Below are positions 38,963-51,099 of a DNA stretch of 64,000 nt, in pieces (the first letter of the stretch is position 1; each line of letters opens with the position of its first letter). The stretch covers positions 16,007,272 to 16,071,271 of the forward strand of contig NC_091944.1 of assembly GCF_041260155.1 (NCBI RefSeq), given 5' to 3'. The position numbers and the translations under genes are program-made. Source of the stretch: Ptychodera flava. Its lineage: Eukaryota > Hemichordata > Enteropneusta > Ptychoderidae. Below the pieces are notes generated by a model. The model saw only the letters and a program-made list of their open reading frames with translations. It did not search any database and was not told the DNA's origin.

Positions 38963-41900
38963 TTGTTGTTGTGGTGGTGGTGGTGGTGATGGTGATGGTG
39001 GTGGTGGTGGTGGTGATGGTGGTTTTCTTCTGGCATACATTATGTAGGGATACAACCAAACGTTTGTGTCTGTATGCAACAAACATACCTGAATTGTTTT
39101 TGCAAATACAGACTACTTATGAGCTGGCTTGTTGCTATTGAGCTGCTTTTTCAATAAAACAAGTTGAAATGTAAAACGTTTTATCTATCTTATAATGGTA
39201 TGTGACTATAACAATTGTCACAAGTATGGAACTGTGTAACCTATTATTTGTGTGATGGCTTCTTCGTGAATTAGAAGGTACATAAAAGTTGCAGACCATA
39301 ATCGTACTGTGGATGTTTGAGTCCTGCGTAACAGGGTAACCGTTGGGATCCATTTGTCAACTACAGTATTTTCCAACCAATCACAGGTATTAGTGTTTCA
39401 TGGAGACTATGCTCCATTCCCCAACCGTATTTCTAACTACCCCTGAACGTATACTTCACTTCCCTGTGAGGGCAAATGTGATGCATGTAGCATGCATCGA
39501 CGTTTTGTAAATATATATACAAAGGTTTGAGGACGTGACAAATTGTATTATATTAAAAAGTAGCTGTCAGAAATTTGACTTACCTCCTTGTTGTGGCAGA
39601 ACAAAATAATTTACCAGAACTACTAGAACTGTACATGACCCTAAGACGAGGAAAGGTAAACTATATCCGCCAACCTGTCGTAATTAAAAGGGCAAAGAAC
39701 ACTAAATTACACGGGTGCACTAGGATTAAATAGTATAAGAAATATGATATTATATTCATAAATTTTAAAAACATAGTATCATAAACGTGAACATTAATAT
39801 CAACGAAACCGTGAATTGTTGGTATTCATTAGGGTTTGGCCTCCCTTCTGCTAAGCAAAGTAGTACATACACTGGAGGCTCTGGGATTTTAGTGAGAACA
39901 CCCCTTTCTAAGCCTCTGTTGCACCCAGGAGGACCCATAACACCATTTCAGGATAGTCCATGGGGCTTCTCCTGCTACCATTCACCACCAACATAGGGAA
40001 TGGCAGCGGGCTTAACTTATGCCCTTTACCACCAGGATAGGGCACTTCCGTCATTCCAGAGCTGAAAACAACAAATAAGCCCCTGAGCACACAAGCGGAC
40101 AAGTAGGACAACTCACTTAGAGAATCAAGAACGTAAAGTTATATAGATAGGAACATATCTGCAAGAAGGGCCTTGAGGCTATGATGAGGCGACGTTCTGC
40201 CGCTTGGCCCTAACCAGTTGCATGGCAAAGAGGGGAACCCTTCCAGCGACACCATCTCCAGGACCTCGGCCTCCAGCTCCCCTATAAAAGAGTTGTCACC
40301 GTACACCAAGACCCTGATCTGGATGCACCCCTGAGCCTACATTGCCAGGTGTTGGAAGCTCCACTGCAGGTGGCTGTGGGGCAGTCCACATACTCTGCAA
40401 GGTGCCTGTCCACTATACTCTGTACCTCCACAGCCTCAAAGCTGGAGACCACCTTGTTGTAAATCTTGGTGACAATTATGCAGTTGTTGCAGCTGTTGAG
40501 CCAGGTACACGAGCACAACCGTTTCCCCACAGAGCTGATGTTGGCAAAGATAATGGGAACCTCCCTAGTGGGCCTCTGTGGGCCTCCCCTTCCATCTGGA
40601 AGCCATGTGCCTTGTGGAGGCTCTCAACCAGCCTCTATGTCAAGGGTGCTGGAGAAGTCCTGCGTGTAGTCAACACTGTAGAGCCCATAGCACAGGGCCA
40701 GCAGCTCTTGCTGGAATTGTGCCAGGCCCGCCTGCAGGGTTTCTATTTGCAGCTCTGAGACGTTTATCTTAACTCAAACAGGACAAGTGGCTCTTTCCTG
40801 CCTTTTGTTTTGCACTGCTGTCCATTTCTCCCTTTATCCTCTGGATGGTGCCCTAGATGGTGCTGCCCTCGATCGTGCATCTTATGGCAATGGTGTGCAT
40901 TAACACCATGCATGGGTGGTGGTCCCATCCAAACGGGTGCTTGCATGGTGGGACCACGGCAAACTATCTACTAATGGCTACTGTGAGGGTGTGCTGTTCT
41001 GCTTTTCCTGAGGGACCATAGTGGTCTACTAGCAAAACTGAGGTGCTCTAGTACCTGGCAATATAGATGGCACTTACAGCTTGCAATGCCAGTTGCGCTC
41101 TTGTAGCTTGTAATGCCGATGTGGACTTGGGAATGCTATAGCCTATATCTTTTGCCAAAAACAATCGTCCTTTCTGCCGCAATGACATGCTGCCTTAAAG
41201 TTTTGCAATTTCGTGTCAGTTCAAATAGTCCATTAAAAACACAATCCATCTTTGTTTTCAATGTTCCACACTACTTTGCCAGACAGAATACATCTTGGAA
41301 GCTGCAACAGGTCTTCTTGCTCTTGTGTGGCATCAATATTCTGTGTTGGTGCCTACCTGGTCTCTTGCTCCTTTGTTGTCTGCAGGTCTCCAGTCTCTTG
41401 CTGTTTGGTCTTCGGTCTCCTGTCTGCCTTTTGTTTGCTTTTCCAGTATACTCATTTTGCTATGGGTTCTATGGTTTTCGATCGACAGTATCAAGTAGTA
41501 TCGAGGCCCTCGACCGCCGATGTATGTGCACTGCCATCCTCTGGCCACTGCTCTGGCTGCCTCTTGTATAATCCTGGTTGTAGAAACCATTTGTAGCCTA
41601 GTGGTAGTAGAAGCCATTCACAGTACGTGAAGCCGGTCGATGTCCTGTACATATCCAGAAGCTACGAGATAATGGTATTGTAGCCTATAGAGTTAGCAAG
41701 GCTGCTGTTGGAAATCCCCTCGATGGATGAAAAGTGTAGAACCGCATGTCATCTTTTGCATCCACCAAAAGCTTGTATTCTTCAGGGTTGGGAATAGGTC
41801 CTAGTGGGTCCATAGCATAGCTCAGAAATCATCGATAATCTTGCCACTGTGTCCAGCACGAGCCCTGGAAGGAAGTGGGAGGGGGCATGATAGAAGGGGA

Positions 41901-44900
41901 AGCCTCCTTTCCTTGCTGGATCTCTTCATATTGTGCACGTCCGATCCCATAGCTCCTTCTAGCCCTCGTTATCCCAGCTAGCCCACTTGTATCTCTGCAT
42001 AGGCGGAGGATGGAATATTGCTTCTTCCTGACATGGTTCTTCTCTTGACAGATATGTTCCTACCTATATATCTTTGTGTTCTCATTTCTCTAATTGAGTG
42101 TTCCTACCTGTCCACATGTGTGCTAAGGGGCTTATTTTTTGTTTTCAGGTCTGGAATCTGGGAAGTGCCCTATCCTGGTGGTACTCCTAGGTTGATGGTG
42201 AAGGGTATAAGTTAAGCCGCTGGACAATCCTGAAACAGTGTTGTGGGTCCTCCTGGATAGAATTGAGGCTTAGAAAGGGTGATTTCACGATAATCCCAGA
42301 ACCCCCAGTGTATATACTATTTAGCAATACTAGATAAAAATCACTAAACATGTGCGCGTGTATGAATTATGTGTAACATGGGTCAAGGAATCCTGTATAT
42401 TGAATGCCCAGACCCATGTTACACATAATATGACATTAAACTGGTCCAATAATCATTACCATTCAAGGTAATACGTTACCAGGTCCAAGGGACATTTTTT
42501 ATTTACAAATCTAGGGACCGTTCATTTTTATGGCCTGGGGGGCGGCAAAATCTTGCCGCCGGTGTTCAAAAAAATACAGACCCCCTGCATTTGTCGTGAA
42601 AAAAAGATGACCCCCCATGGCTGAAAAATAACCAAAACCCATATGTCAAATTTACCCGCACGGTTTGGATTTGAACTACGGTACGCGGCGCACTTTATTC
42701 GTGTAGCAGAGATGCCAGTGCACAAACTTCCCTGCCACATCCATGCAAACGTCTGTCAATTAGGACAACTGTTGGGCAATTTTTAACTTTATTTCCATAG
42801 ACAACTTATGTCCATCGGCATTGTATAAAGTGGAGTGGTTCGCTAAAGGCAGCCCTCCGGTTTAGAGGGTCATGGGCCATTATGTAAAGCAAACTTTATT
42901 TGAGTGGGCCACCTGTAAAGAGGGTCATTGGCCATTACATATAGTCAATTTATTGTAGTGGGCCGCCGAAGGCTGCGCACCAGTAAAGAGGGTCGATCAT
43001 GGCCATTGCATGAAGTAAACCTAATTGGAGTGGGCCACCAAAGTCATCCGCCCGTTAAGAGGGTCATGGGCCATTACATACAGTCAATTTATTGTAGTGG
43101 GCCACCAAAGGCGGCCCACTGGTAAAGAGGGTCGATCATGGCCATGGCATAAATTGAACTTCATTGTAGGTATTATGTTTTTGAAAATGTGGTGACCCCC
43201 TTTCCTACCAGTGAAAAAGCCATGACCCCTCCCCCCTTCATGGATTCCAAAATTATGATGACCCCCCCCCCTGGATTTTGCCGGGCCCTCTCCCCCGGCC
43301 GTAAAAACTGAACGGTCCCTTAAGTAAGACCATCCTGAAACACTCATAGTTAGTGGTGGTACCAGGTGTCCGGGATGAGTAAGCGTACCCTGCTAGCATG
43401 CTACACCCGTCAGGATTGGTCCCAAAATTGTCTAAATATTGTATGAAATGATACAGGATATGAATCACTGTAATAAGTCTAAGCCTGGAATGCTGTCGCT
43501 AATCATTTGAGTGACCAAGGTGTCATATATTTGGCCACAATGTCGTCATATCGACTGTAGAACTTTGGAAGTCCTGACGAGTCTTTTTGTTGTGTATCCC
43601 TGTCTAACTAGTTTTGATGCCACTGAGCTGTGTCTCAGTTGAAAATCAGCGTAGGAATCACAAGCCCTACAATATCTGAGAAGTTGAGACACGTACACAC
43701 CATAAGCAGGTGCAGACGGAATATTACATGACAAGTGGGGATAATTTATGATTTCAAAATCGAAATCATCCCTTTTGTCATACAGCTTAGTGTGTAGCCC
43801 GTTGGTACCCACTTGTAGGAACAGATCATGATATGAAGCAGACTTCCTACCTTCTGTTATTTCTTTGATTTCCAGCTCATCAGGATAAATATGATGTAAG
43901 TAATTTGATATGTCTGGATTGTCTAGACTAATCAGATCATCTATATATCTGTGCGTGTTGTTAAAACGCCTTGCAAGTTTTTAGCGTCTGCTTCGTAGAG
44001 AGATTGTATGAACTCTGCTTCATTTGAATACAGAAATAAGTCAGCAAGATTAAGAAGGGGTGCACAATTTGTACCCATTGGTATGCCGATAGATTGTTGA
44101 ATAAGTCATACACACGCACATTAAGTAGGAAATGTCTGTGATTTTAGCTACTTGATAAGGCAGGTTGATTAAAGTACCATTTTGAGCAATGAATGTGGCG
44201 TATCACGTACCTGATATAAATAGCCGCCAACAGGGGGTCCTATCATGAACCCTAAGCCAGTAAAAATTTCAATAATTCCCTGAAAGAAAGTATCTCTCCT
44301 ATAAAAAATGCATTTCAAGTTACATAGTGTACATAGTAGAATTTAAAAAATATTCAGAAGGCCGAAAGCTGAATGCGAAAGGCTACATTCAAGGATATCA
44401 CAATTCTGGACATCCCTCCAAATTCACGTCGATTGCACATCCCATATCTGAATGTTGGTTCATTTTTCCATTAAAGCACACTTGCCGGCTTTGTAACAGG
44501 GGAATTATCACCAGTGGCTAGCTTTGAACGTTTACTGTTGGCTCCAGGAAACGAAACTGGCAAGCAGTATGACACTAAAACGTTTAATATATAGGTAGTT
44601 CTTCCCGATTACCAGTTAGTTAGTCTAGTGTAGTCTAGAATGTTCTTGGAAGGTCATATTTACAACAAGTGAAGATATTTTTAGAACTGTAATTAGCATA
44701 TCAATGGAGCGTCAAGAATTTTCTGCTATTCTCTAGATAGCTTCTTTTCAGTAAAAATACCTGGCGGTACAGATTTTCACATGACTATTTGGAATCCACT
44801 TCAACACCTTCATGCTTGATTTTTGCTTTGTGAACTATGCGCGGTTCAGACCTACATCTAGTCTCAGGTACCCAGACTGCTCTGCGGGGCTCTCTTCCAG

Positions 44901-47900
44901 CCGCCCCTAGTGTGTAGGGGCGGCCGGAAGAGAGTACGGCATAGCAGTCTGAGTAACCGAGACTAACCTACATTAAAACTGTAGCCAGAGAAGGATTCGC
45001 TCTCTCACTTATTAGTGTCTATCTGGTCACAACTCCTTTGAGACTGTAATTTACGAGTTTTTGCCGTGCCAGCTAAGCTATAAAGTAAATGTACTATGTA
45101 CATTGCTTTAGCTTTCCCCTTAGCTCAGTTATTAGTTTTAATAAGTTTCTTTTATAAAAAATCGCTCACTTCACCGCCTTCATCTGTCGTTTTAGAAATT
45201 GGGGACTTGTCCGGGAAGGTTTGCTGACAAATACAACAAAATTGGTGAAACTCAAGTGAGAATAGTTAAGTATTGTTCTTGATCGCATTGAAACTCAGGG
45301 CGAATAACACACGTATTGACCTGTCGAAGACAACAGCAATCAAACCCGACCAGAAAAGCGTGGTCAGATCAATAACCGAGCGGAGTTCCTAACCTTGAGC
45401 TAGGCCAGACAGAACCTGAGGTTGTAGATATACTTCATGATGCTCTCACCCATGTACTTGCTATCATATATTTCACAACTTTATCAAAGTGATGATGACT
45501 TGAACACAACTGGGTTTCAGATAGCCTCAGGGACAACTTTGTTCCAGTTGAAATCACAACCACTCAGCATAATGAATAAACGACATGAAGGAAAATTCAT
45601 GTTTACATGTCTTTCCGACAAATTTCTGACTTACAAACACTGTAGATACATTGTCTGGAAATGTCTGCGCAATTATGGCAAAGCTTGCGGTAGCAGACGC
45701 AGATGCTCCAACGCCCTCAACCACTCGAACTATGAAACAAAACACTATAAACTCAGTCCCAGGGTTGAGCTTGTCCAGAAATCTACAAAAACAAGACAAA
45801 ACAGAATAGCTTAGTAATTGTAATCATCACTTATAGTGTTGCATACGCTTTACATGGAAATCTGTGAAAGACACACGCAGTGATAAGTTTTCGTAACCAA
45901 AAAGTGCTAAAATCCAAAAATAATTAACTCGGTTCCTCATGAAAACAAAAGCAGTTAGGCCTACCAATAGATTCTAGTATCTCGACGTAGTAATTTTGCC
46001 TTCGGAGATTTCTAGCCTTCGCCAATACTCTGTCTAGCCGCAAGGTTGATGATCAAGCTATAGTATGCAAAACTGCCACCGGTAATTTTAATGTGATTGA
46101 TCTTCCACAGAGACCTTATATCACTTATTATTTCAAAGTCAATCGCTCAAAATGAACCTTTCATGTGACTTGTTCAGGGCGTAGCTACGATGTAATTACC
46201 GCGTGAAGAAATAACCTGACAACACGTGCCATATAATTGGGTACAATGAATATTAATTAGCAACACCTATGTAATCATAGGCCAATCAGGAGAGGACCAT
46301 TTTAACTGATTAACTTTGAAAGGGACGCCCAGTGACACCACGGTCTCTGTTGGAAACCATTCACATTAAAATTATCGGTTTTGCATACTGTAACCTGATC
46401 ATCGACCTTGCGGCTAGACGGAGTATGGACGAAGACCAAAAATATCCGACGACAAAACTCCTCCATCGAGGTACTAGACTATTACCTCTGCAACCGGCAA
46501 ATAAATGTTTTACATCCCAAATAATTCATCATATTTACAAAACGGTTGAATAATACTGTAATCTTTATCTTGAATGTGCCAATCAATTGTAATGTTTGCG
46601 TTAAAGTATGTGTTACCTTAATTGCCTCAAGTTTGAGATAATTCAGAGGTTCACCACTCACCCGAATATTATCACACTGATGCCACTTGTGAATAACCCT
46701 GACAAAAATAGAAACTTGGCACCAAGTTGTGGAAGCTGAAAAACAGAAAAAGTGTGTTCTATGGGAAAATTGGCAATTATCATTAGCACAGCTGTGTCAT
46801 GGGCAATGATTAACTCTGTAGTGGATTATGATACGTCATAATGATAATAAAATAATGTTGAAAAAGAAACACTTTAGTTGCGTTCAAAGATGACTTTGAA
46901 TTGACAAATGTTCCGAGCATGTGTGACACACTTAGGTTAAGCAAATTTCCATTGAATGGCTTGAATGTCTATTAAATTGGCACACACAAAAATCGTGTAC
47001 GACCATATCAAAGGATGAACTTACTCATGCCCCAATTTATCTGGCGAAAACTATATTTTAGTGCAATTGGTATTTTATAGGAGTACAATTTGAATCAGAG
47101 TATTCTGCACCAAGGTCTTAGGCTGCGTTCACAAAAAATGAATGGGGGCTGGAGAAATTCAAGGGGATTCGAAAATGCTGGGAGTAGTAGAGGGGGACTT
47201 CAACGTTTTGCTCTGTCTATAGGGGACCTCAAAAATGTGTTGGTTCCAGTTTGCGTTTTACGATTCCAAGGTTTGGTGGGTGATTCACTAAAAAAATTGA
47301 AGAACATTTTAATGTCATCCAATTGTTTTAATGTTAGCACTAATTAAACAAGATCTAGAACCATTTTGTTGCATTTCATTACTTTTACCTCAAAAAAATC
47401 TAAAAGTGTATGAATAGCTCTGACTATGAAGTAGTTGAAGAAGAGTTCAGATCGTGTGACGCACATGACGGTGAAACATACTTGTACAAAAGATCAGGCC
47501 AGAGAACAACACATGGAAGACCAGAAGACTTTAAAGTTATCAGAGATTTTTGAATTCTGGCATTTGAGAATAATCAAATATCAAAGAAAAGATATTGCTC
47601 CCGGTCACCATGCTTTTCTAAATTTCACATTCTCATCGTAAAATATTATAAAAGTCAAATTTGCACAGTAAAGACTCTAATTTAAATGAGAAAATGTGCG
47701 ACTAAATGAAATTATTTTAGTTTGAACACTCTCTTATGATTGTTGTTTTGTATGCTCTTCAGCAGGTGCCATTGACTTGGCCAGAGTGGGATTTAGTCAA
47801 GTCGGCTTTGATTTATAAATCCAAAAAGTCCACTGATGAGTTTTAAAATATGAATCAATTTATGAACTTGCCTTATAGGTTTATGACTCTACAAACTGGT

Positions 47901-48376
47901 AATAACAGGTAGAGTCAAACATCAGCGAGTAGAACTGCCCAATACATGTTTATTTTTCTTTGGTGCATCCCTAATGAACGTGCGGCTTTATTATAATTGG
48001 CGGAGACGTGGAAAATTTTGTTCATATAGAGGGGGTCTTGGGAATTTTTTACGGTACTGAAGGGGCTGAAAAAAAATCAATAGCGATTCCTCAAGCCCCC
48101 TCCCTAACTGTTATTTGTGAATGTAGCCATCTTCTAATTTAACACCCATATGCAAACTGTTACATTTACCTCACACATGCCTATCCCCAGCAGTTGTGAG
48201 GCAATTGTTTAAAACTTTATTGCACCAGTGAAGGTATTTAGCATGGGTGCATGGACTACAAGTAAAACTGCCACAAAATCATTTGAATTTCAAAAAAAAA
48301 CAAATAGGAATGCATATGCCATATTTTACAATGCACACTGACACATACACACACACTGACACAGACACGCAAACAC

Positions 48377-48473
<97 letters not shown>

Positions 48474-48552
48474 AAATGTATACAATGTGCCCTCCCGGTT
48501 ATCACCATAATGGCTTTATGGCAACCTCTGAACTTGGGCACAGAGCGTACGG

Positions 48553-48651
<99 letters not shown>

Positions 48652-51099
48652 AGTATGTAAGTGTATGAGCTCGAACATACTTACAAATTTACCAAATATC
48701 GGCGATGTCAAGAACATGACAAGGGCAAAACATCCAAAGACCAGACCTACTATGGTATCGGAGGCACCCATGTCATTAGCCTGTAATGAAAACATGGAAA
48801 AAATCATCAATGAAACTGCATTGGTTCCCATTTTGAACAGGATCAGTTGGTACAGGCACCACTAACATCTATATCAAAGAAAATACTCGAGCCTCACAAG
48901 AGTGTTTTTCAACAGAACCTTGGTTAAACAATAAAAGGAGAAATATGTTTTAAATACATGTTCACAGTTGTCATTTGAACAAACCTGAATTAGGTCATCC
49001 CTTGTAACTTACAAACTAAATTTGACAACTATTTAACAGTTTCAGAGAAAATATTTGAAGAAAATTTTAGCAAAAGGTATGTGAAAATAGCTGCATGTTT
49101 AATTTTTGTGGTATATGGCCAGTGGCATCAGAGAAAAGAAATTGTTGATCAAAATTGAGAAAATTGTCTCTGACTATTTGCATATCTATTCTTTATCATC
49201 ATTTAAAGAAAACTGATTGAACTTATGCCTTGAGACATAAATGAACCAAACGTGATTGGAGTCGGACAAAGTTTAAGAGGAGAAGATCTTTGCAGAAAAG
49301 TCAGAAAAAAAACTCTGAAAATCATTTGATTCATTGAAATTTACATATCAAAATGTTATGCTAATTTTAATATAACTTGATGAAGTCATCCCTACGAAGC
49401 TAGATCTTGAATGTCAAGGTGAAGACTGGTAGTATCAGATACAGCTGTGCCTCAACCAAAAATGCGAAAATTAGCCCCCATAGATTTACATATGCAAATT
49501 TCATCATCATTTGTTCAAAAACACTTAATGATTTCATTCCTTAGAATCTTCATACCCAATTTTATTTGACAATTTAGGAGAAGAAGGCTTTCTGAAGAAA
49601 ATTGAGCAAAATATCAGCAAAAGTTCTCAAAAATTTTAATACGCAAGTTTTGTTATTTTCATAAACTCAAGAAAGGCATCCCTAAGAAGCTGCACATGGA
49701 ATGTTAAAGCAGTCAGATCATTGTAAGAGAAAAAGATGCTTGTCAAAAACTAAAATGAATTGCCTAAATAGTTCGTATGTGAAATATTCTCATCATTTGA
49801 ACAAAAACTAAGCTGGGTCATCAAGAATGACTTGAAGACCTTCAATGAAACTTTTCTGAGCAACGTTTTCAGAGAAGTGCAGAGGTCATGGAGGATGCCG
49901 GATGCAGATGGACAATCTTCCTTTTTGATAGCTGACGGACAGCTAGCTATCAATTAATCAGATCAGAAGTTTTAAAACCGCAGTTTAAGCCAGTAACGAG
50001 TTTATTTAAATGGCATGACTGAAACATTATCCAACAGTGTTATCAATTATAAGTGGAGATTGAATTATTCCAAAATAACAATGTTTAGAGATATTTCAAC
50101 AAAAACAAATGGCTTGATGTATATATATGACATTAAACTGGTCCAATAATCATTTCCATTCTAGAAATACATTACCAGGTCCATGGGACATTTGAGATTT
50201 ACAAATTTAAGTAGGAACATCCTGAACAAATGATAGTTAGCGGTAGTACCAGGTGTCAGGAACGGGTAAGCGTACCCCCTGCTAGCATGCTACATCGTCA
50301 GGATTGGTTCCAAACTTGTCTAAATATTGTATGAAGTGATACAGTACATAAATCACTGTAATAAGTCAAAGCCGGGAATGCTGTCGCTAATCATTTGAGT
50401 GACCGAGGTATCATATTGTATGTGTAATCATTACATCAGGGACAGGCAATCAAACAGATCGTGAAAACGTGTTTGCAAGTATTTCTTTGCTGATTAATTA
50501 GTGAGCATTTTTTTGTTTCAGCAGGTTCGGAAAGAGTAGGCTGACAAATTTTGATCATTAGTGGGTAAGGAAATGTTAGTTTTTTTTTCTCAGTGGGCAA
50601 CTTGGAAAAACATCTGAGAAGGTATTTAGAGAGTAGAGTTTTGTTGTTTGTGTTTGCCATGCAGTGGGAAGCTTTTGTAATGAAGAAACCAAGCAGAAAT
50701 TTATTTTTCATATGTCGTGGATAGAGAGCAAAACTGGTGATTGGAGGGGATTTTTTCATAAAGGTGTATCATTTGTGAACTGTTTTCAATTTCCCTCAAA
50801 ATTTCAATTTCATTCAAAGTACCTAAAGTAGAATATTTTCAAGAAGAAACCCCTTTAGTAATATTTTTTCAAAATTAGCTTGTTGGCTGTTCCTAATTGC
50901 AGTTACGTCTTACCTTAGCTGGGTAGAACGGTGCAAGGATGCTAAAACTTATGAAGTCTGCAAGATTGCCCAATGAAATGCTCAATAAAGTCAGCTTCTG
51001 TCTTCTTGTAAAAGCCCGACTCTTGGCTGAACTGTCCGACCCTGTATGATCTTGAATACTGCCATCCGTGTTCTCTTCATCGGCGAGGTTTGTTGCTAT
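33282..51099 (-). CDS. SLC18B1: SLC18B1-like MFS transporter, copy C (13 open exons, start codon ATG changed to ATA)
   Basis: Exons in transcript order: 50914-51099 (from the position matching copy B's ATG), 48685-48780, 46662-46735, 45635-45782, 44211-44279, 39584-39674, 38661-38797, 38294-38392, 38054-38145, 37823-37918, 37530-37604, 36427-36570, 33282-33366. Every exon equals copy B in length, all splice sites are GT/AG, and the 464 codons are open to TGA. At the start, copy B's ACCATGG reads ACCATAG here. The frame upstream runs to a TGA at 51166-51168 with no ATG, and exon 1 has no internal in-frame ATG. The first ATG is in exon 2, after TM1. The tail dileucine is LNDPLL, without the acidic residue at -4. 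It may be a young pseudogene, use a non-AUG start or another first exon, or reflect a sequence error. The family role is vesicular cation/H+ exchange. Confidence 0.82.
33733..34050. mobile_element. Unit-2-specific palindromic element
   Basis: About 320 bp absent from the matching sites in units 1 and 3. The left part (33739-33880) is a hairpin with arms of about 62 bp containing GGTATACCACGAGATTTTG and its complement. GATATT appears near both borders as a possible target duplication. Two overlapping ORFs here are by-products of the inverted repeat. Confidence 0.65.
34499..35312 (-). mobile_element. Retroelement R1 fragment with reverse-transcriptase C-terminal sequence
   Basis: Unit-2-specific insertion of about 0.8 kb. 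On the minus strand a frame at 34805-35311 encodes a segment with EELEIK-like, [19 protein letters not shown] and [10 protein letters not shown] motifs, known to me from the region after the catalytic YxDD box in a widespread family of animal reverse-transcriptase proteins. The 3' end (plus-strand TGACATTAAACTGG) has no poly-A, which would fit a Penelope-like or other non-poly-A class; I cannot assign the class. It is 5'-truncated and lies in intron 12 of copy C. Confidence 0.75.
35931..35984. repeat. (TA)n microsatellite
   Basis: About 54 bp of uninterrupted AT dinucleotides in intron 12 of copy C, not present in the matching position of copy B. Confidence 0.95.
38920..39022. repeat. GTT/GCT/GGT triplet microsatellite, intron 6 of copy C
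   Basis: Homologue of 16256-16337 with GTT, GCT, GGT and GAT triplets. The histidine/serine/asparagine-run ORF on the minus strand is a translation of this repeat. Confidence 0.88.
39859..42320. mobile_element. 2.46-kb long-TIR Polinton-like remnant, intron 5 of copy C
   Basis: Homologue of 17463-19936 at the orthologous intron position. The flanks are TAAGCAA (39852-39858) and TTAGCAA (42321-42327), now one base apart. The inverted ends and GC-rich interior are retained, and the interior frames are broken. Confidence 0.65.
42431..44106 (-). mobile_element. Retroelement R1 copy with nested DNA element, intron 5 of copy C
   Basis: Inserted into the palindromic element (left flank ACACATAAT, right flank near 44103 ATAAGTCATACAC, where unit 1 reads continuously). 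Outside the nested 42514-43319 element it carries the same 3' end as 34499. It then carries minus-strand reverse-transcriptase-type sequence: a frame at 43546-43812 with [19 protein letters not shown] and KLYDKRDDF, and near 44035-44100 a stretch reading [12 protein letters not shown] followed by [14 protein letters not shown]. Frame breaks are visible, so it is inactive. Confidence 0.75.
42514..43319. mobile_element. 806-bp TIR element with internal minisatellite, nested in R1
   Basis: The ends are inverted, GGGACCGTTCA at 42514 and its complement ending at 43319. They are flanked by CTA and TTA where uninterrupted R1 copies read TTTAAG, suggesting a 3-bp TWA-type target duplication as in PIF/Harbinger. 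Inside, 42840-43165 holds five to six imperfect copies of a roughly 60-bp unit containing GTGGGCCACC, AGAGGGTC and GGCCATT. No transposase. Confidence 0.7.
44859..44966. repeat. GC-rich hairpin, unit 2 copy
   Basis: Homologue of 21499-21606 in intron 4 of copy C. Pairing is retained except for a few changes in the right arm (AGTACGGCATAG in place of GCCCCGCAAAG). Confidence 0.75.
47120..48129. mobile_element. TIR DNA element, unit 2 copy
   Basis: Homologue of 24387-25622 with the same TCTT flanks (47116-47119 and 48130-48133). The right terminus is degraded (TGTAGCC in place of CGCAGCC), and about 0.2 kb of interior is missing relative to unit 1. Confidence 0.72.
48378..48649. repeat. Paired (TA)n microsatellites next to exon 2 of copy C
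   Basis: TA runs at 48378-48471 and 48554-48649 are separated by 82 bp not seen in unit 1. The tyrosine-isoleucine ORFs across them are artefacts. Confidence 0.92.
49000..49870. repeat. Degenerate tandem repeat, intron 1 of copy C
   Basis: Homologue of 26500-27430 with the same block starts (near 48994, 49383 and 49675). Confidence 0.55.
50128..50417 (-). mobile_element. Retroelement R1 3'-end insertion, intron 1 of copy C
   Basis: About 290 bp of R1 3' sequence starting TGACATTAAACTGG and reaching the conserved segment near ATGCTGTCGCTAATC. It is absent from the matching place in unit 1 (near 27665) and is too short to hold the reverse-transcriptase frame. Confidence 0.72.

Noticed and set aside
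38791..39036. ORF with histidine, serine and asparagine runs
   Set aside because: It is the triplet microsatellite in intron 6 of copy C read on the minus strand.
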